64,000 bases of DNA, from the NCBI RefSeq assembly GCF_000003815.2, contig NC_049986.1, positions 8,899,487-8,963,486 of the forward strand, in the 5' to 3' direction. The notes beneath the pieces were generated by a model, which saw nothing but the letters and a program-made list of their open reading frames with translations, ran no database searches and had not been told where the DNA came from. The translations under genes were made by a program, and so were the position numbers. Each line of letters starts with the position of its first letter. The stretch's first letter is position 1. Positions 37,101 to 51,865 of this stretch are shown here, piece by piece. The stretch comes from Branchiostoma floridae (lineage: Eukaryota > Chordata > Leptocardii > Amphioxiformes > Branchiostomatidae).

Positions 37101-40100
37101 CTGACAATGTATAAATACTTGTAGCTATTCTTTACTGAGTAAACATTGAAACGATAAGGAAAAAGTGGCACTAACGTATATCAACAGTGCCACTTAATGT
37201 TTTGTTAAACCTTTGTGTCAACTCGTGGTACATTGTGATGAAAGTAATTATTGTTCTTGAATCTTTACAGACATCCATGGTTGCGATCCGAATCCGTGTC
37301 ATATCCTCGCTACCTGCGAAGATGTTCCTGCTCCGGGGACCGGTGCAGTTTGTACCTGCTCGTCTGGATATGAGGGCGATGGAACAATGGGTGGTACCGG
37401 GTGCACAGGTAAAATTGACCTTCTTCTCTCATGTGGAGTCAGTGTGTGTTTTCGGATTTTTGTAATTTGTAGAACTCAAGAACCTCTTGATGGATTAGGA
37501 TAACTTTTAGTATATAGGTAGGTGTCAGGGAGACGATGGTCAAGGTGGTTTTTAGCCCCCTAGTATGTGACCTTGGTACTGTAGCAGAACTTCCATTTTT
37601 CAATCTTATTACCTGGACATGATATGGTCTTAATTTCTTGGTAGCATGTGTTGTAAGAAATAGGCGACTTATGTTTCGGACCCCTTGCAGCCTGCTCTGG
37701 AACTGCCAGGTGCATTTTTGTTTAAAAATTTTGCAAGGAGTGTAACAGAACATAGGAACGGCGGATTTTCAAGATGTTGATATTTAGGATGCAAGTATGT
37801 TTGGAAGATATGTACCTCATAAAGTGCACATTATGCAAATTAGGACCTAAATTGCATATCTAATGTGGAAAATCTCTATATACAGTGTTTTACAATACAT
37901 AACTCAAATACCTGTAACATAATCAAGTTTGTGGCAGGTGCAAGATTACAAAGTATGCAAATAAGTCCCTAATTTGCACAATTGATTAATTTTTTTGTAG
38001 CAAATGATTGGATTGCTAACATTGTGGCCTGTGGAAGTTAGTTACAGGTGTACACAAGAATATGCAAATCTCAAAGTAATTTGCATATCAGAATTTTTCA
38101 TGAAGGCATGAGGGTTTTTTAAGAAGCCATGACGATTTTCTTATTGTGTAGATTCCGGTCCCTGCAATGCCAACGTTTATGAGTTGCGTCTAACTAGATT
38201 GTATGTTTTCTTGTTCCTGCATCTTTGGGTGTGAAGGCGACGAATACACAAGTGAAGAATGCTGGTAATAAATCAATGAAAAAGTCAAAATTGCAGTATT
38301 TAGTATGAATATTGAAGCAGTGTTTTATGCTGTGATATATCTAACGACGTTTGCGTCTTTTTCATTCCAGAAATCGATGGATGTGATGGCGACCCGTGCG
38401 ATCCCAATGCTGCCTGTGCAGACGTCGCAGCTCCTGGGACCGGTCAGGTCTGTACGTGTAACGCTGGGTATGAGGGAGATGGATACACCTGTACAGGTAA
38501 CATTTGTTTTATGGTGAGTAGATTTATTTACCACTAGACAAAGTGTACTTATGGTAATATACATGTACATGTAATATACATGTATTTCTTTCTTTAAGTG
38601 TTTGTGTGTGCATGTGTGTGTGCGTGTGTGTGTGCGTTGTATATGTCTGCGTGTGTGTGTGTCAGGGAAGTTGTTGCTTGGAGTTTATTCCGTTAACAAG
38701 TTGGTTTATGAAGAAACGGTTACATTGTAACCCCAAAGTTTCAATTAATATATTTAGCACTTTAGGGAAGGTTTAGCAATGGTAACTTGGCATTATAGTT
38801 ATAGGGTCCCGGTACTTAATATAAATAGATTAATAAAATGGCCGTGCTTACGCTATTTTCATATGAATGATCATTTCCTACTTTGTGGAATGGCATATTT
38901 CACGGTCCTCGCATTTAATTTTTTTCCCAGATATTGACGTGATGTGCTTGGCTGACCCTGTGGCGATGCCGAATGTCTGCGCTGTACAGCACGTGTCCAG
39001 CTTCGCTGGAGACCGGAGCAGGTAATGCATCGTGTAATGTCTGGGTATGAGGGAGTATGGATACACATGTACAGGTAACAAAAATCTTTATCATGTGTGA
39101 CTGCTTACTCATATATAGGTGTGTGTGTGTTGGGGTGTGAACAGAGATTAATAAGGGAAGCTGCTGACAGGTTCTTATGTTAATTGAGAAGTAACAATTA
39201 GAGTGTGGCCTCAAAGTTTCATAGACTAGAATAGCACTGGTAATTTGACAGTTGTTTTGTGTTTTATTGATTAAACGACCATAATTTTAGTATGTTTAGT
39301 GAACATTGGAATATTTCTACCTCATGTAGTGAGCCATTTTACAGTGCCCATGCCTTTATTTCTTCAGATATCGATGGATGTACTGGCGACCCGTGCGATG
39401 CCAATGCTGCCTGTACAGACGTTCCCGCTCCTGGGACCGGTCAGGACTGTTCATGTAATGCTGGGTATGAGGGAGATGGATACACATGTACAGGTAATAT
39501 ATATTATTCTTCGGTGTAATTGTTTGTGTGAACAGAAATTGATTACAGAAGTCATTGACTGATCATTATCAATGAATTCTAGTGTGTTGGTAACTATTTG
39601 GTATATGACGAAACTATTAGATTGTGACCTCATTGTTTCATAGACTTCAGTGATAAAGTGCTGGTAACTGGACGGTTTTAATTATGGGTTTTGATAAATA
39701 AAACGCCCGTTTTAATGAATGCTGAAATAGGTATAGGTTCAGACTAAAAGATAGGCCATGCGCGCGGTATTCTTCTATAAATGTTGGAGCCATGTGTATT
39801 TTCTATTTTGTGTAACGACATACTAGTATTTCACGGTCTCCACATTCAATTTTTTTCCACAGATATCGATGGATGTGCTGGCGACCCGTGCGATGCCAAT
39901 GCTGCCTGTACAGACGTTCCAGCTCCTGGGACCGGTCAGGACTGTTCGTGTAATGCTGGGTATGAAGGAGATGGATACACATGTACAGGTAATTATATTT
40001 CAGCAATACCACAAGTATTGTAAAATAAATAGTCAAACTTGTATTAGCTGCCACATTCGCATAGCGATCACCTGTCTATTATCGTCATTTTTTGTCGGTC

Positions 40101-41162
40101 ACTTCGATGTTTCCCATTGACCTAAGCATCAAGAAGTAGTCTTTATCGACCACTTGTCCAACACGGCCACGGCTACATGCTTTCTGGTCCTTTAGATATA
40201 GAACCAATGCATATCTTTACCATACGGCGGCCGTTTGCCACCTGGCGCCGAGTTTAAAACCGTATTTTGCGAGGATTAGGAGTTCACGACAGGTTCATTT
40301 TGGCGGTAGTGAATTATAAGGTACGAATGCCTTGAACGTTACTGTGCAAGTCTTTGTCGGCTAATTTACCAACATTGCGCATGGCAATATCAACCATTTT
40401 TTGGAAATTTGACTTTGGCAGGGTCAGTTTGAATTTGGCCACCTGTCTATAGTGACCACATTTCTCCAGCAAATTCAGTGGCCGCAAAGCACAGGTCTGA
40501 ATGTATGACGAAACCATTAGATTTTGGTCTTTTAGCTTCAGAGATTACTTTAGCAGGGGTAACGTGACAATTCTAGTTTTATGTTCGTGGTAGTAAAACA
40601 CCCACACTTAACATAATTCTTTACAATGTCTGATTGTGGGTAGTTGTTTGTGTGTGTTTACGTGAACAGAATTACTACAAATTGATTGAACAATACATTG
40701 ACAGATCATTATCAATGAATTTTAGGGTCTTGGTAACTATTTGTTATATGAAGAAACTATTAGATTGTGATCTCATTGTTTCATAGACTTCAGTGATAAA
40801 GTGCTGGTACCTGGACAAGTTTAGTGATGGGTTTTGATGAAATAGTTATAGATTCTGTCTAAAGATAGCCAATGCTTGCAGTATTCTTCTATGGCTTTTG
40901 GAGTACATGACGATTGTGTATTTTCTTTTTTGTGTAACGACATATTTCACGGTCTCCACATTTAATTTTTTTCACAGATATCGATGGATGTGCTGGCGAC
41001 CCGTGCGATGCCAATGCTGCCTGTACGGACGTACCAGCTCCTGGGACCGGTCAGGAATGCTCTTGTAACGCTGGGTATGAGGGAGATGGATACACATGTA
41101 CAGGTAATGTAATTACCTTTGCCAGAATGGCTAAGGTTATGTTTTGGGCTTGTGAGTCTGTG

Positions 41163-41193
<31 letters not shown>

Positions 41194-44100
41194 TAACAGC
41201 ATAACTCAAGAAGTCTTGGATGGATCCCGATAATATTTGGTAGNNNNNNNNNNNNNNNNNNNNNNNNNNNNNNNNNNNNNNNNNNNNNNNNNNNNNNNNN
41301 NNNNNNNNNNNNNNNNNNNNNNNNNNNNNNNNNNNNNNNNNNNNNNNNNNNNNNNNNNNNNNNNNNNNNNNNNNNNNNNNNNNNNNNNNNNNNNNNNNNN
41401 NNNNNNNNNNNNNNNNNNNNNNNNNNNNNNNNNNNNNNNNNNNNNNNNNNNNNNNNNNNNNNNNNNNNNNNNNNNNNNNNNNNNNNNNNNNNNNNNNNNN
41501 NNNNNNNNNNNNNNNNNNNNNNNNNNNNNNNNNNNNNNNNNNNNNNNNNNNNNNNNNNNNNNNNNNNNNNNNNNNNNNNNNNNNNNNNNNNNNNNNNNNN
41601 NNNNNNNNNNNNNNNNNNNNNNNNNNNNNNNNNNNNNNNNNNNNNNNNNNNNNNNNNNNNNNNNNNNNNNNNNNNNNNNNNNNNNNNNNNNNNNNNNNNN
41701 NNNNNNNNNNNNNNNNNNNNNNNNNNNNNTATGAACATGTTGGCGGATCATCATGCTTTTTGGTATGTTTTATATGTGGATAGACTAAGTGAAGACGTTC
41801 ATAATAAGATGCTAATTAGGCAAATTAACAGCTAATTTGCATAATCAATGTGGGAAGTTTATAAATCTAATGTCTCTCCTTACCTCTGCTCGGGCGTATC
41901 TTATTGACAGCTGCAGGTGCCAGGCAAGTAGATCAAGCTAGCAGGCTGACCCAGCCTTGCCCCCTGCCCCCTGGGTGCCAATCACTTTTACCGACTAGAG
42001 TAGACTTATGTTTACAGTACCAACGTCCTTGCTACTCTCGAGTATCAGGTTGCTCAGAGCCACTGTTATCAAGATAACGTCAGGCAAGTCCAATTCAATG
42101 TTTTGGTTGACAGATTCTATTTTTCTGAATTTCAGAAAAATTGTATCTCAGCTCTAGACTACCAAAATGAAATCGTCTTAGCACAAGCTTTTGCTTGTAG
42201 TCTTGCACTCATAGAGGTGTGACTTAATCAAATAACATATATAATTATATGTAATGAGTAGCATACTTATGTCTACAGACATCTTTCTACATAACAAACC
42301 TGGTTCATTTGGCAAAGGTATGATTTCGTCGAACTCTAGTTCTTTATTATGTGTGACTGCGCGCACAGATATGCTTGTGTGTGTTGGGATTTGTGAACAG
42401 AGATTAATAAGGGAAGCTGTTGACAGTTGCTTATGTAAATTGTGGCAATATATACCGAGTAACGATTAGAGAGTGACCTTGAAGTTTCATAGATTAGAAT
42501 AACACTGGTAATTGGACGGTTGTTATGCGTTTTATTAATCAAACAACCATAATGGTAGTGTTTTTTGGTAAATATTTCTACTTCATGTAGCCAGCCATTT
42601 TATCGTGCCTACGCCTTTTTTTCTGCAGATATTGATGGATGTGCTGGCGACCCGTGCGATGCCAATGCTGCCTGTACAGACGTTCCAGCTCCTGGGACCG
42701 GTCAGGAGTGTACGTGTAACGCTGGGTATGAGGGAGATGGATACACATGTACAGGTATTATAAGTCCTTATTATGTGTTGTCGTGCGTGTATGTGTTTGT
42801 GTTTTCGATTTGATTTTCAATACATTGACAGCTGTTTGGCAATATGGAGAGACAGGTATATTGTACCGTTTAGATTTTGACCTCAAAGTTTCATGGATTT
42901 TTTTTCACCGGTTACATAACAATTGTAGTCATAGGATCTGATTAATAATACGTCCATACTTGCAGGTTTGTTGTTTTAATCAATTTCGGCGTAATCTAGT
43001 TAACAATTCCCATCGTAACCACATTTCAATTTTTTTCTTCAGATATCGATGGATGTGCTGGCGCCCCGTGCGATGCCAATGCTGCCTGTACAGACGTTCC
43101 AGCTCCTGGGACCGGTCAGGAATGCACGTGTAATGCTGGGTATGAGGGAGATGGATACACTTGTACAGGTATTAAAATTCTCTATTTCAAGTGATTTTTT
43201 AAGCGTGTTTCTGTAAATAGAGATTTATTTGGACGGGTCCTTATGCTGTTTATGATGTACATTGGAAACTGTTGGCAATATGAAGGAAAGATATTGGATA
43301 AGGCTATAGGTTCTGATTAATAAAACGGCCATCCTTGCAATATATTTGTGAATGTTGTAATAATTCCTGGTTTATGCAGCGACCCATTTCCATTGTACCT
43401 ACATTTCTGCAGATATCGATGGATGTGCTGGCGCCCCGTGCGATGCCAATGCTGCCTGTGCAGACGTTCCAGCTCCTGGGACCGGTCAGGAATGCACGTG
43501 TAACGCTGGGTATGAGGGAGATGGATACACTTGTACAGGTATTATAAGCCTTTATTTATCATTTGTGATTGTGATTGTGCGTGTATGTTCGTTGTTCAGT
43601 GTGTGTGTGTATATGTGTGTGTGGGGGGGGGGGGGGTCAGAACAAAAATTAATCATTTTTCTTATGAGTTGTCATTAATAAATGGTCTATATGCTTGCGC
43701 TATTTTTAATGAATGTTAGAGGTATTTTCTAGTGTATCGAGCTTCCATACGATACCAACGTCTTTTTACTGCAGATATTGATGGATGTGCTGGCGACCCG
43801 TGCGATGCCAATGCTGCCTGTACAGACGTTCCAGCTCCTGGGACCGGTCAGGAATGCACGTGTAACGCTGGGTATGAGGGAGATGGATATACATGTACAG
43901 GTATTATAAGTCCCTATTATGTGTTGTCGTGCGGGTATGTGTTTGTGTTTTCGAATTGATTTTCAATACATTGACAGCTGTTTGGCAATATGGAGAGACG
44001 GGTAGATTGTACCGTTTAGATTTTGACCTCAAAGTTTCATGGATTTTTTTTTCACCGGGTAAATAACAATTGTAGTCATAGGATCAGATTAATAATACGT

Positions 44101-47100
44101 CCACACTTGCAGGTTTGTTGTTTTAATCAATTTCGGCGAAATCCAGTTAACAATTCCCATCGGGACCACATTTGAAATTTTTTCTTTAGAAAATCGATGG
44201 ATGTGCCGGGCGCCCCGTGGGAAAGCCAAAAGCTGCCTGTACAGACGTTCCAGCTCCTGGGACCGGTCAGGAATGCACGTGTAATGCTGGGTATGAGGGA
44301 GATGGATACACTTGTACAGGTATTAAAATTCTCTATTTCAAGTGATTTTTTAAGCGTGTTTCTGTAAATAGAGATTTATTTGGACGGGTCCTTATGCTGT
44401 TTATGATGTACATTGGAAACTGTTGGCAATATGAAGGAAAGATATTGGATAAGGCTATAGGTTCTGATTAATAAAACGGCCATCCTTGCAATATATTTGT
44501 GAATGTTGTAATAATTCCTGGTTTATGCAGCGACCCATTTCCATTGTACCTACATTTCTGCAGATATCGATGGATGTGCTGGCGCCCCGTGCGATGCCAA
44601 TGCTGCCTGTGCAGACGTTCCAGCTCCTGGGACCGGTCAGGAATGCACGTGTAACGCTGGGTATGAGGGAGATGGATACACTTGTACAGGTATTATAAGC
44701 CTTTATTTATCATTTGTGATTGTGATTGTGCGTGTATGTTCGTTGTTCAGTGTGTGTGTGTATATGTGTGTGTGGGGGGGGGGGGGGTCAGAACAAAAAT
44801 TAATCATTTTTCTTATGAGTTGTCATTAATAAATGGTCTATATGCTTGCGCTATTTTTAATGAATGTTGGGGGTATTTTCTAGTGTATCGAGCTTCCATA
44901 CGATACCAACGTTTTTTTACTGCAGATATCGATGGATGTGCTGGCGCCCCGTGCGATGCCAATGCTGCCTGTGCAGACGTTCCAGCTCCTGGGACCGGTC
45001 AGGAATGCACGTGTAATGCTGGGTATGAGGGAGATGGATACACTTGTACAGGTATTAAAATTCTCTATTTCAAGTGATTTTTTAAGCGTGTTTCTGTAAA
45101 TAGAGATTTATTTGGACGGGTCCTTATGCTGTTTATGATGTACATTGGTAACTGTTGTCAATATGAAGGAAAGATATTGGATAATAGGTTCTGATTTATA
45201 AAACGGCCATCCTTGCAATATATTTGTGAATGTTGGAATAATTCCTGGTTTATGTAGCGACCCATTTCCATTGTACCTACATTTCTGCAGATATCGATGG
45301 ATGTGCTGGCGCCCCGTGCGATGCCAATGCTGCCTGTGCAGACGTTCCAGCTCCTGGGACCGGTCAGGAATGCACGTGTAACGCTGGGTATGAGGGAGAT
45401 GGATACACTTGTACAGGTATTATAAGCCTTTATTTATCATTTGTATTTGTGCGTGTATGTTCGTGGTTCAGTGTGTGTGTGTATGGGTGGGGGGGAGGGA
45501 TCAGAACAGAAAAATTAATCATTTTTCTTATGAGTTGTCATTAATAAATGGTCTATATGCTTGCGGTATTCTTAATGAATGTTAGAGGTATTTTCTAGTG
45601 TATCGAGCTTCCATACGGTACCAACGTCTTTTTACTGCAGATATCGATGGATGTGCTGGCGACCCGTGCGATGCCAATGCTGCCTGTGCAGACGTTCCAG
45701 CTCCTGGGACCGGTCAGGAATGCACGTGTAACACTGGGTATGAGGGAGATGGATACACATGTACAGGTATTATCAGTCCTTATTATGTGTTATCGTGCGT
45801 GTATGTGTGTGTGTTTTCGATTTGATTTTCAATACATTGACAGCTGTTTGGCAATATGGAGAAACGGGTAGATTGTACCGTTTAGATTTTGACCTCAAAG
45901 TTTCATGGATTTTTTTTTCACCGGTAACTTAACAATTGTAGTCATAGGATCTGATTAATAATACGTCCATACTTGCAGGTTTGTTGTTTTAATCAATTTC
46001 GGCGTAATCTAGTTAACAATTCCCATCGTGACCACATTTGAATTTTTTTCTTTAGATATCGATGGATGTGCTGGCGCCCCGTGCGATGCCAATGCTGCCT
46101 GTGCAGACGTTCCAGCTCCTGGGACCGGTCAGGAGTGTACGTGTAACGCTGGGTATGAGGGAGATGGATACACTTGTACAGGTAAAAAAAATCAATCATT
46201 TTTATGTGTTTGTAATAAGCGATTACTTTTGGTAGCGCTTGCGTGTGTGTGTGCAGTCTACCAGCTTAACTCCAGAATGCCTCGATGGCTTTTCTTGATA
46301 TTTGGTATGTGGGTGAGACCTTTAAACGATTGTTTTTGAGCTCCCTAGTAGCTTGGTATGGTATTGCAGCGGAAATTCCGGGTTCGATAAATCGAATTCT
46401 GAAAACGCTATGGTCGTGATCCTAGAGTGTAGATAGCTCTTGGGGCAGCGAGTAAGTGGTGCATGTTTGGAGCTCCTTAGAGGCTTTATTTGACCTGCAG
46501 GAGCCAATTTAGTTTCCGACTTTGAAGAAGAATAACCTATTACTAAGAAGGGATGAACGGATCATCGTGATTCCTGGTATGCAGATAGCTTAAGTGATGT
46601 TGGTTATAATCTAATAGTAAATATGAAAATCAGAATTTTATTTGCATAATTAATGAGGAAATCTTATTAACCTTCTCTGTTCCATTATAGAACTATTGCA
46701 ACACGTGATGCATTATGTTTGTGACATGTAATATTTGTAACTGTGGAAGAGAAGAATGTTGAAAGATAAATGTAATGCAGGAAAGACAAGATTTGCATTA
46801 TTAATAACAAAATGCTATTATGTGATTGTGGTAAATGACTGGCATTTCTTATTTGTAGCAAAGTTATATGCATTTAATCATTATTGAGCATAAATTATGC
46901 AAATAAGACCTCGTTTGCATAAATTTTCAGAAAATGCGTTTTAAGCCTTTTCCTGAACATAGACTGCGTACGTTAGTTTTTTGGGTCGAGGAAACGACCA
47001 ATTTATATAATTTATGCAAATGAGGAAATTACTTACATAATTGATGTTAAACACATTTAATACACGAGTTGTAAAGGTAAAATCATTCCTCGAAAACTCT

Positions 47101-50100
47101 ATTTAGAGAAGTTGTTGTTTTTGCTGGTATATTCACTGGCGCTTGTGTCTGTGTTTGTGCGAACAACATAAGTCAAAAACGGCTGAATGGATCGGTTTGA
47201 TACATGGTGTGAAGACAGCTGGGAATTACTAGTATTTGATTTTGGCCCCCCCTAGCAGCTTCTCTTAAGATGGCACTGCAGGAGAACATCCAGTTTTATC
47301 CGAATGAAAGCTCATCTGTGTAAATTTATGGTGAGTCCCTTTTTTGTGTAGGAACAAACTTTTTCAACATCCAGTTTTGATATCTAGCCTTCCAGACAAG
47401 CAATGATCACGATTTTTTGGTGTTACATTTGGGTACTAATAGCACAGTTTTGGGTAGCACAGCTGTCAACGTCAGAATAAGGTGGGGCAAGTTTCAGTCC
47501 TCTGATGTCGACATTTGGAACTGCAGGAATATCTTTTCAAAACAATTCAAAGAGGAAAAACTGAAGACAGGAGCAACGGATTTCCATGATTTGGGGCATG
47601 AAGGTGCAGGTAGATTAGAAAAAGTTGTACACAATGACATACGTGTGCAAACGTGACTTAATTTGCATAATTAATTAGGATATTACATCTTTCCATTCTT
47701 TTTCATGATTTGTTTTCAATAAAAGTTACACATGCGTATGAGGAGCTTATTTGCATAATTAAAGCAAAAATGGCTAAGGCGACTAATTATACATATGACA
47801 TGACTAAGCTTATCAAATTGTGAACACCACCATGCATAAATCATGTAAACGTGTGTGTCATTCACATCACATCTACAAAAACTCTAGATATTTCATGGAG
47901 GTAATTGGTCGCCGAACTCTACTTATATCGTTTAGCGCAACTGTTGGTAACATGAAGAAACGGTTAGATGTTGATATCAAAGTTTTTTAAAGAAGCATAT
48001 AGCACTGGTAAATGGACAAATGTACTAGTAGTTATTGGTTCTTAATGATAAATCAGCGGCTAAGCCACATATTTACTATGAGTGTTAATTAGCGACATAT
48101 TGCCCACATTTACCTTTTTCTGCAGATATCGATGGATGTGATGGCGACCCGTGCGATGCCAATGCTGCCTGTACAGACGTTCCAGCTCCTGGGACCGGTC
48201 AGGACTGTTCTTGTAACACTGGGTATGAGGGAGATGGATACACATGTACAGGTAATGTAATTCTTTAGTATATGTGATTTTTTTCAACCAAAGATCATTC
48301 AGCGAAGAAACAAATTAGCGCTTGTTAGTTGCCAATTTTGATTAGGGGTTCATAATAATGAAACGGCCTTGTTCGCTTTGTTTTCGAATTGTATGAATTG
48401 TATCGAGTTTCTGTGGGGAACTCTTCCTATCGTACCTTTGATTCCGCAGATATCGATGGATGCGATCCCAACCCATGTGATGCCAATGCTGCCTGTGCAG
48501 ACGTCCCAGCTCCTGGGACCGGTCAAGACTGTACGTGTAACACTGGGTATTCGGGAGATGGATACACCTGTTCAGGTATAGATTTTTTGTCAACTGTGTT
48601 GCAACCTTCGTGATGACTTGGGATCTAAAGTCTCCAATTAAACAATTCCGAAGTATCGCATATGTAAGATGTGAATAAAGTCCCGTTCACGTATGTCCTA
48701 CGCTGTGATGTAGATCTAAATTATAGTAAATAGTGATTTGATTTATATATGAGGAATCTTCTGTAATTCAGTGACTAATATCATGCCAACGTGAATTTCT
48801 GCAGACACTGATGGATGCGATCCCGATCCGTGTGTCGCAATCGCTACTTGTACCGACAATGTGGCTCCCATGACGGGTGCAGTCTGCACCTGTCCGCCAG
48901 GGTATCACGGTGATGGTAAAGTTCATGGGACCGGATGTACAGGTAGTTTTCTGTTTAATGATGCACACAGAATTATGGCTTATTGTTTTATTATTGAGTA
49001 AACGTTGAAACTATATGGAGCAAAGTGGCGTTAGCGCGCTGCACTCATGTTTTACAAAGTATTATCACAACAGTGCCACTTAATATTTTGTTGTACCTTT
49101 GTGCTAACTTGTGTTAGTGTGGTGAAAATAATCATTGCGATTTTATCTTAACAGACATCAGCGGTTGCGATCCGAATCCGTGTGTTTACCACGCTACCTG
49201 CGAAGATGTTCCTGCTCCTGGGACCGGTGCAGTTTGTATCTGTCCGTCTGGATATGAGGGCGATGGAACAATGGGTGGGACCGGGTGCACAGGTAAACTT
49301 AACCTTCTTTAAGTAAGTCATATTCTTCTCTAATGTGGAGTGAGTAGTTGTCTCCATAAAAATGCAGATATTGTTCCGTGTGTGTCCGTGTGTGCGTTTT
49401 TGGAATTTTGTAGTCAGTAGAACTCAAGAACCTCTTGATTGATTACGATGACATTTCAAATGTAGGTAGGTGTTGACAAGACGAACGTCAAGGTTAATTT
49501 TTGACCTCCCCCTAGTAAGGGACCTTGGTACTACAGCAGAAATGTAATCTTTTTAAATATTTTGACCTGGACATGCTATGGTCTTTTTTTTTTGGTAGCT
49601 TGTGATGTATGGAAGAGCCGACGAATGTTTGGGGCCCCTAGTCTGCTCTAAAACTGCAAGGAAGTTTTTGTTAAATTCTTCCAAGGAGCATAACAGAACA
49701 TAATAACGATGGATTTCCATGATATCTATGTTTTGCAACTAGTTTTGGCTAGATATTAACGAAGTGCATATTATGAAATTATTATATCTAATGTGGAAAA
49801 TTTCTCGACACAGTGCATGCCATTATAAGACTTAATTACTTGTTGCATTATGTTAAGTTTGAGGCAGCTGGCAGATGAGCAGATACCAACTATACAAGAA
49901 GTCCCTAATTTGCATAATAAATGTAAAAGCACTTCTAGCAAATGATTGGATTGTCAACATAGTAGTTTAAAGTGTACATAGCCAAGTAGAGGTTGATATG
50001 CAGATGTTAAATTCATTTGCATAATCCGAATTTTTCATTGAGATATGAGGTCTCCGAACTCTTGTTTTTTTCTTATTGTGTAGACTCCGATCCCTGCAAT

Positions 50101-50812
50101 GCCAAAGAGATTGTATATTTTCTTGTAACTTTTGATGTGAGGGCGATAAATACTCAGGTGAAGATTATTATTGATAGCTTTGATGATGTTGGTATTGACA
50201 ATACTTACGGATTTTGACTACTGTAACGAAACTGTCATACGTAGTAATAAAGTATTTAGAATATTATGAATATAAGAGCAGTTCTTATATAGCGACATAT
50301 CGCACGACGTATGCGTCTTTTCCATTCCAGATATCGATGGATGTGATGGCGACCCGTGCGATGCCAATGCTGCCTGTGCAGACGTTCCAGCTCCTGGGAC
50401 CGGTCAGGACTGTTCGTGTAATGCTGGGTATGAGGGAGATGGGTACACATGTACAGGTATTATATTTCTTTCTCATATGTGGTAGTTATATATATCGATG
50501 AATATTTAGCACTGATAACATAACAATTATAGTCATGGGAGCCCGGTTTTATGTCATGAAATTTAATAAAATGACCATACTTGCGCTATTTATCTATGAA
50601 TGGTCATTCTCTAGCCTGGGTGTTGACATATTTCACGCGTACGGTACACACATTTACCCTTTTCCACAGATATCGATGGATGTGACGGCGACCCGTGCGA
50701 TGCCAATGCTGCATGTACAGACGTTCCAGCTCCTGGGACCGGCCAGGATTGTTCATGTAATGCTGGGTATGAGGGAGATGGATACACATGTACAGGTAAT
50801 ATAATTTTTTAT

Positions 50813-50866
<54 letters not shown>

Positions 50867-51826
50867 GTGGTGTGTGAACAGATTTTTTATAAGGAAAGTT
50901 CATGACAGATTATTATGATGTTTCGTATATATATTTATGCAATATAGAGTCTGACCTCGTTCCGTATATAACTTTCGGCAAGATAGAGTCTGACCTCAAC
51001 GTTTCATAGATTTATCTAGCACTGGTATAACTGGACATTTGTTCTACTTTTTATTAACCAAATTACCCTACTTTAGTGAATACTGGAGTATTTATGATGT
51101 AGCGAGCCATTTTACGTCACATGTTTTCTTCCGCAGATATCGATGGATGCGATCCCAACCCGTGCGATGCCAATGCTGCCTGTGCAGACGTTCCAGCTCC
51201 TGGGACCGGTCAGGACTGTTCATGTAACGCTGGGTATGAGGGAGATGGGTACACATGTACAGGTAATGTAATTCCCACAGTGTTTGATTGTGTAATTGTT
51301 TGTGTGAGCAGAAATCGATTAGAGAAGTCATCGATTGATCATCATTAAGGAATGTAAGAGTGTGTTTTTAACTACTGGTTCTGAGAAGAAACAGGTAAAT
51401 TGTGACCTCATTGTTTTTATAGACATTAATGATAGCGCTGGTAACTGAACAATTTTAGTGATGGGTTTCTATCATTAAATTACCGTGTTTGCAGTGGGAT
51501 TTGATTAATGTGGATAAATAGTTATGGGTTCTGACCAATAAACAGCCCATGCATGCGGCTATAATTTTTTTATGAATGTTGGAGTACTTTTAGTTTGTGT
51601 AGCGACATGCATATTTTACGGTACCCACATTAATTTTTTTCTGCAGATATCGATGGATGTGCTGGCGACCCGTGCGATGCCAATGCTGCCTGTGCAGACG
51701 TCCCAGCTCCTGGGACCGGTCAGGACTGTTCGTGTAACACTGGGTATGAGGGAGATGGGTACACGTGCTCAGGTAATATCATGGGCATGAGAGAGATAGC
51801 CACACATGTTCAGTTATTATCGTTCC

Positions 51827-51865
<39 letters not shown>

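Noticed and set aside
47417-47656. 79-codon open frame in the intron insert after EGF exon 35
   Set aside because: Inside a non-autonomous element, no homologous frame in its relatives at 37430 and 49330.
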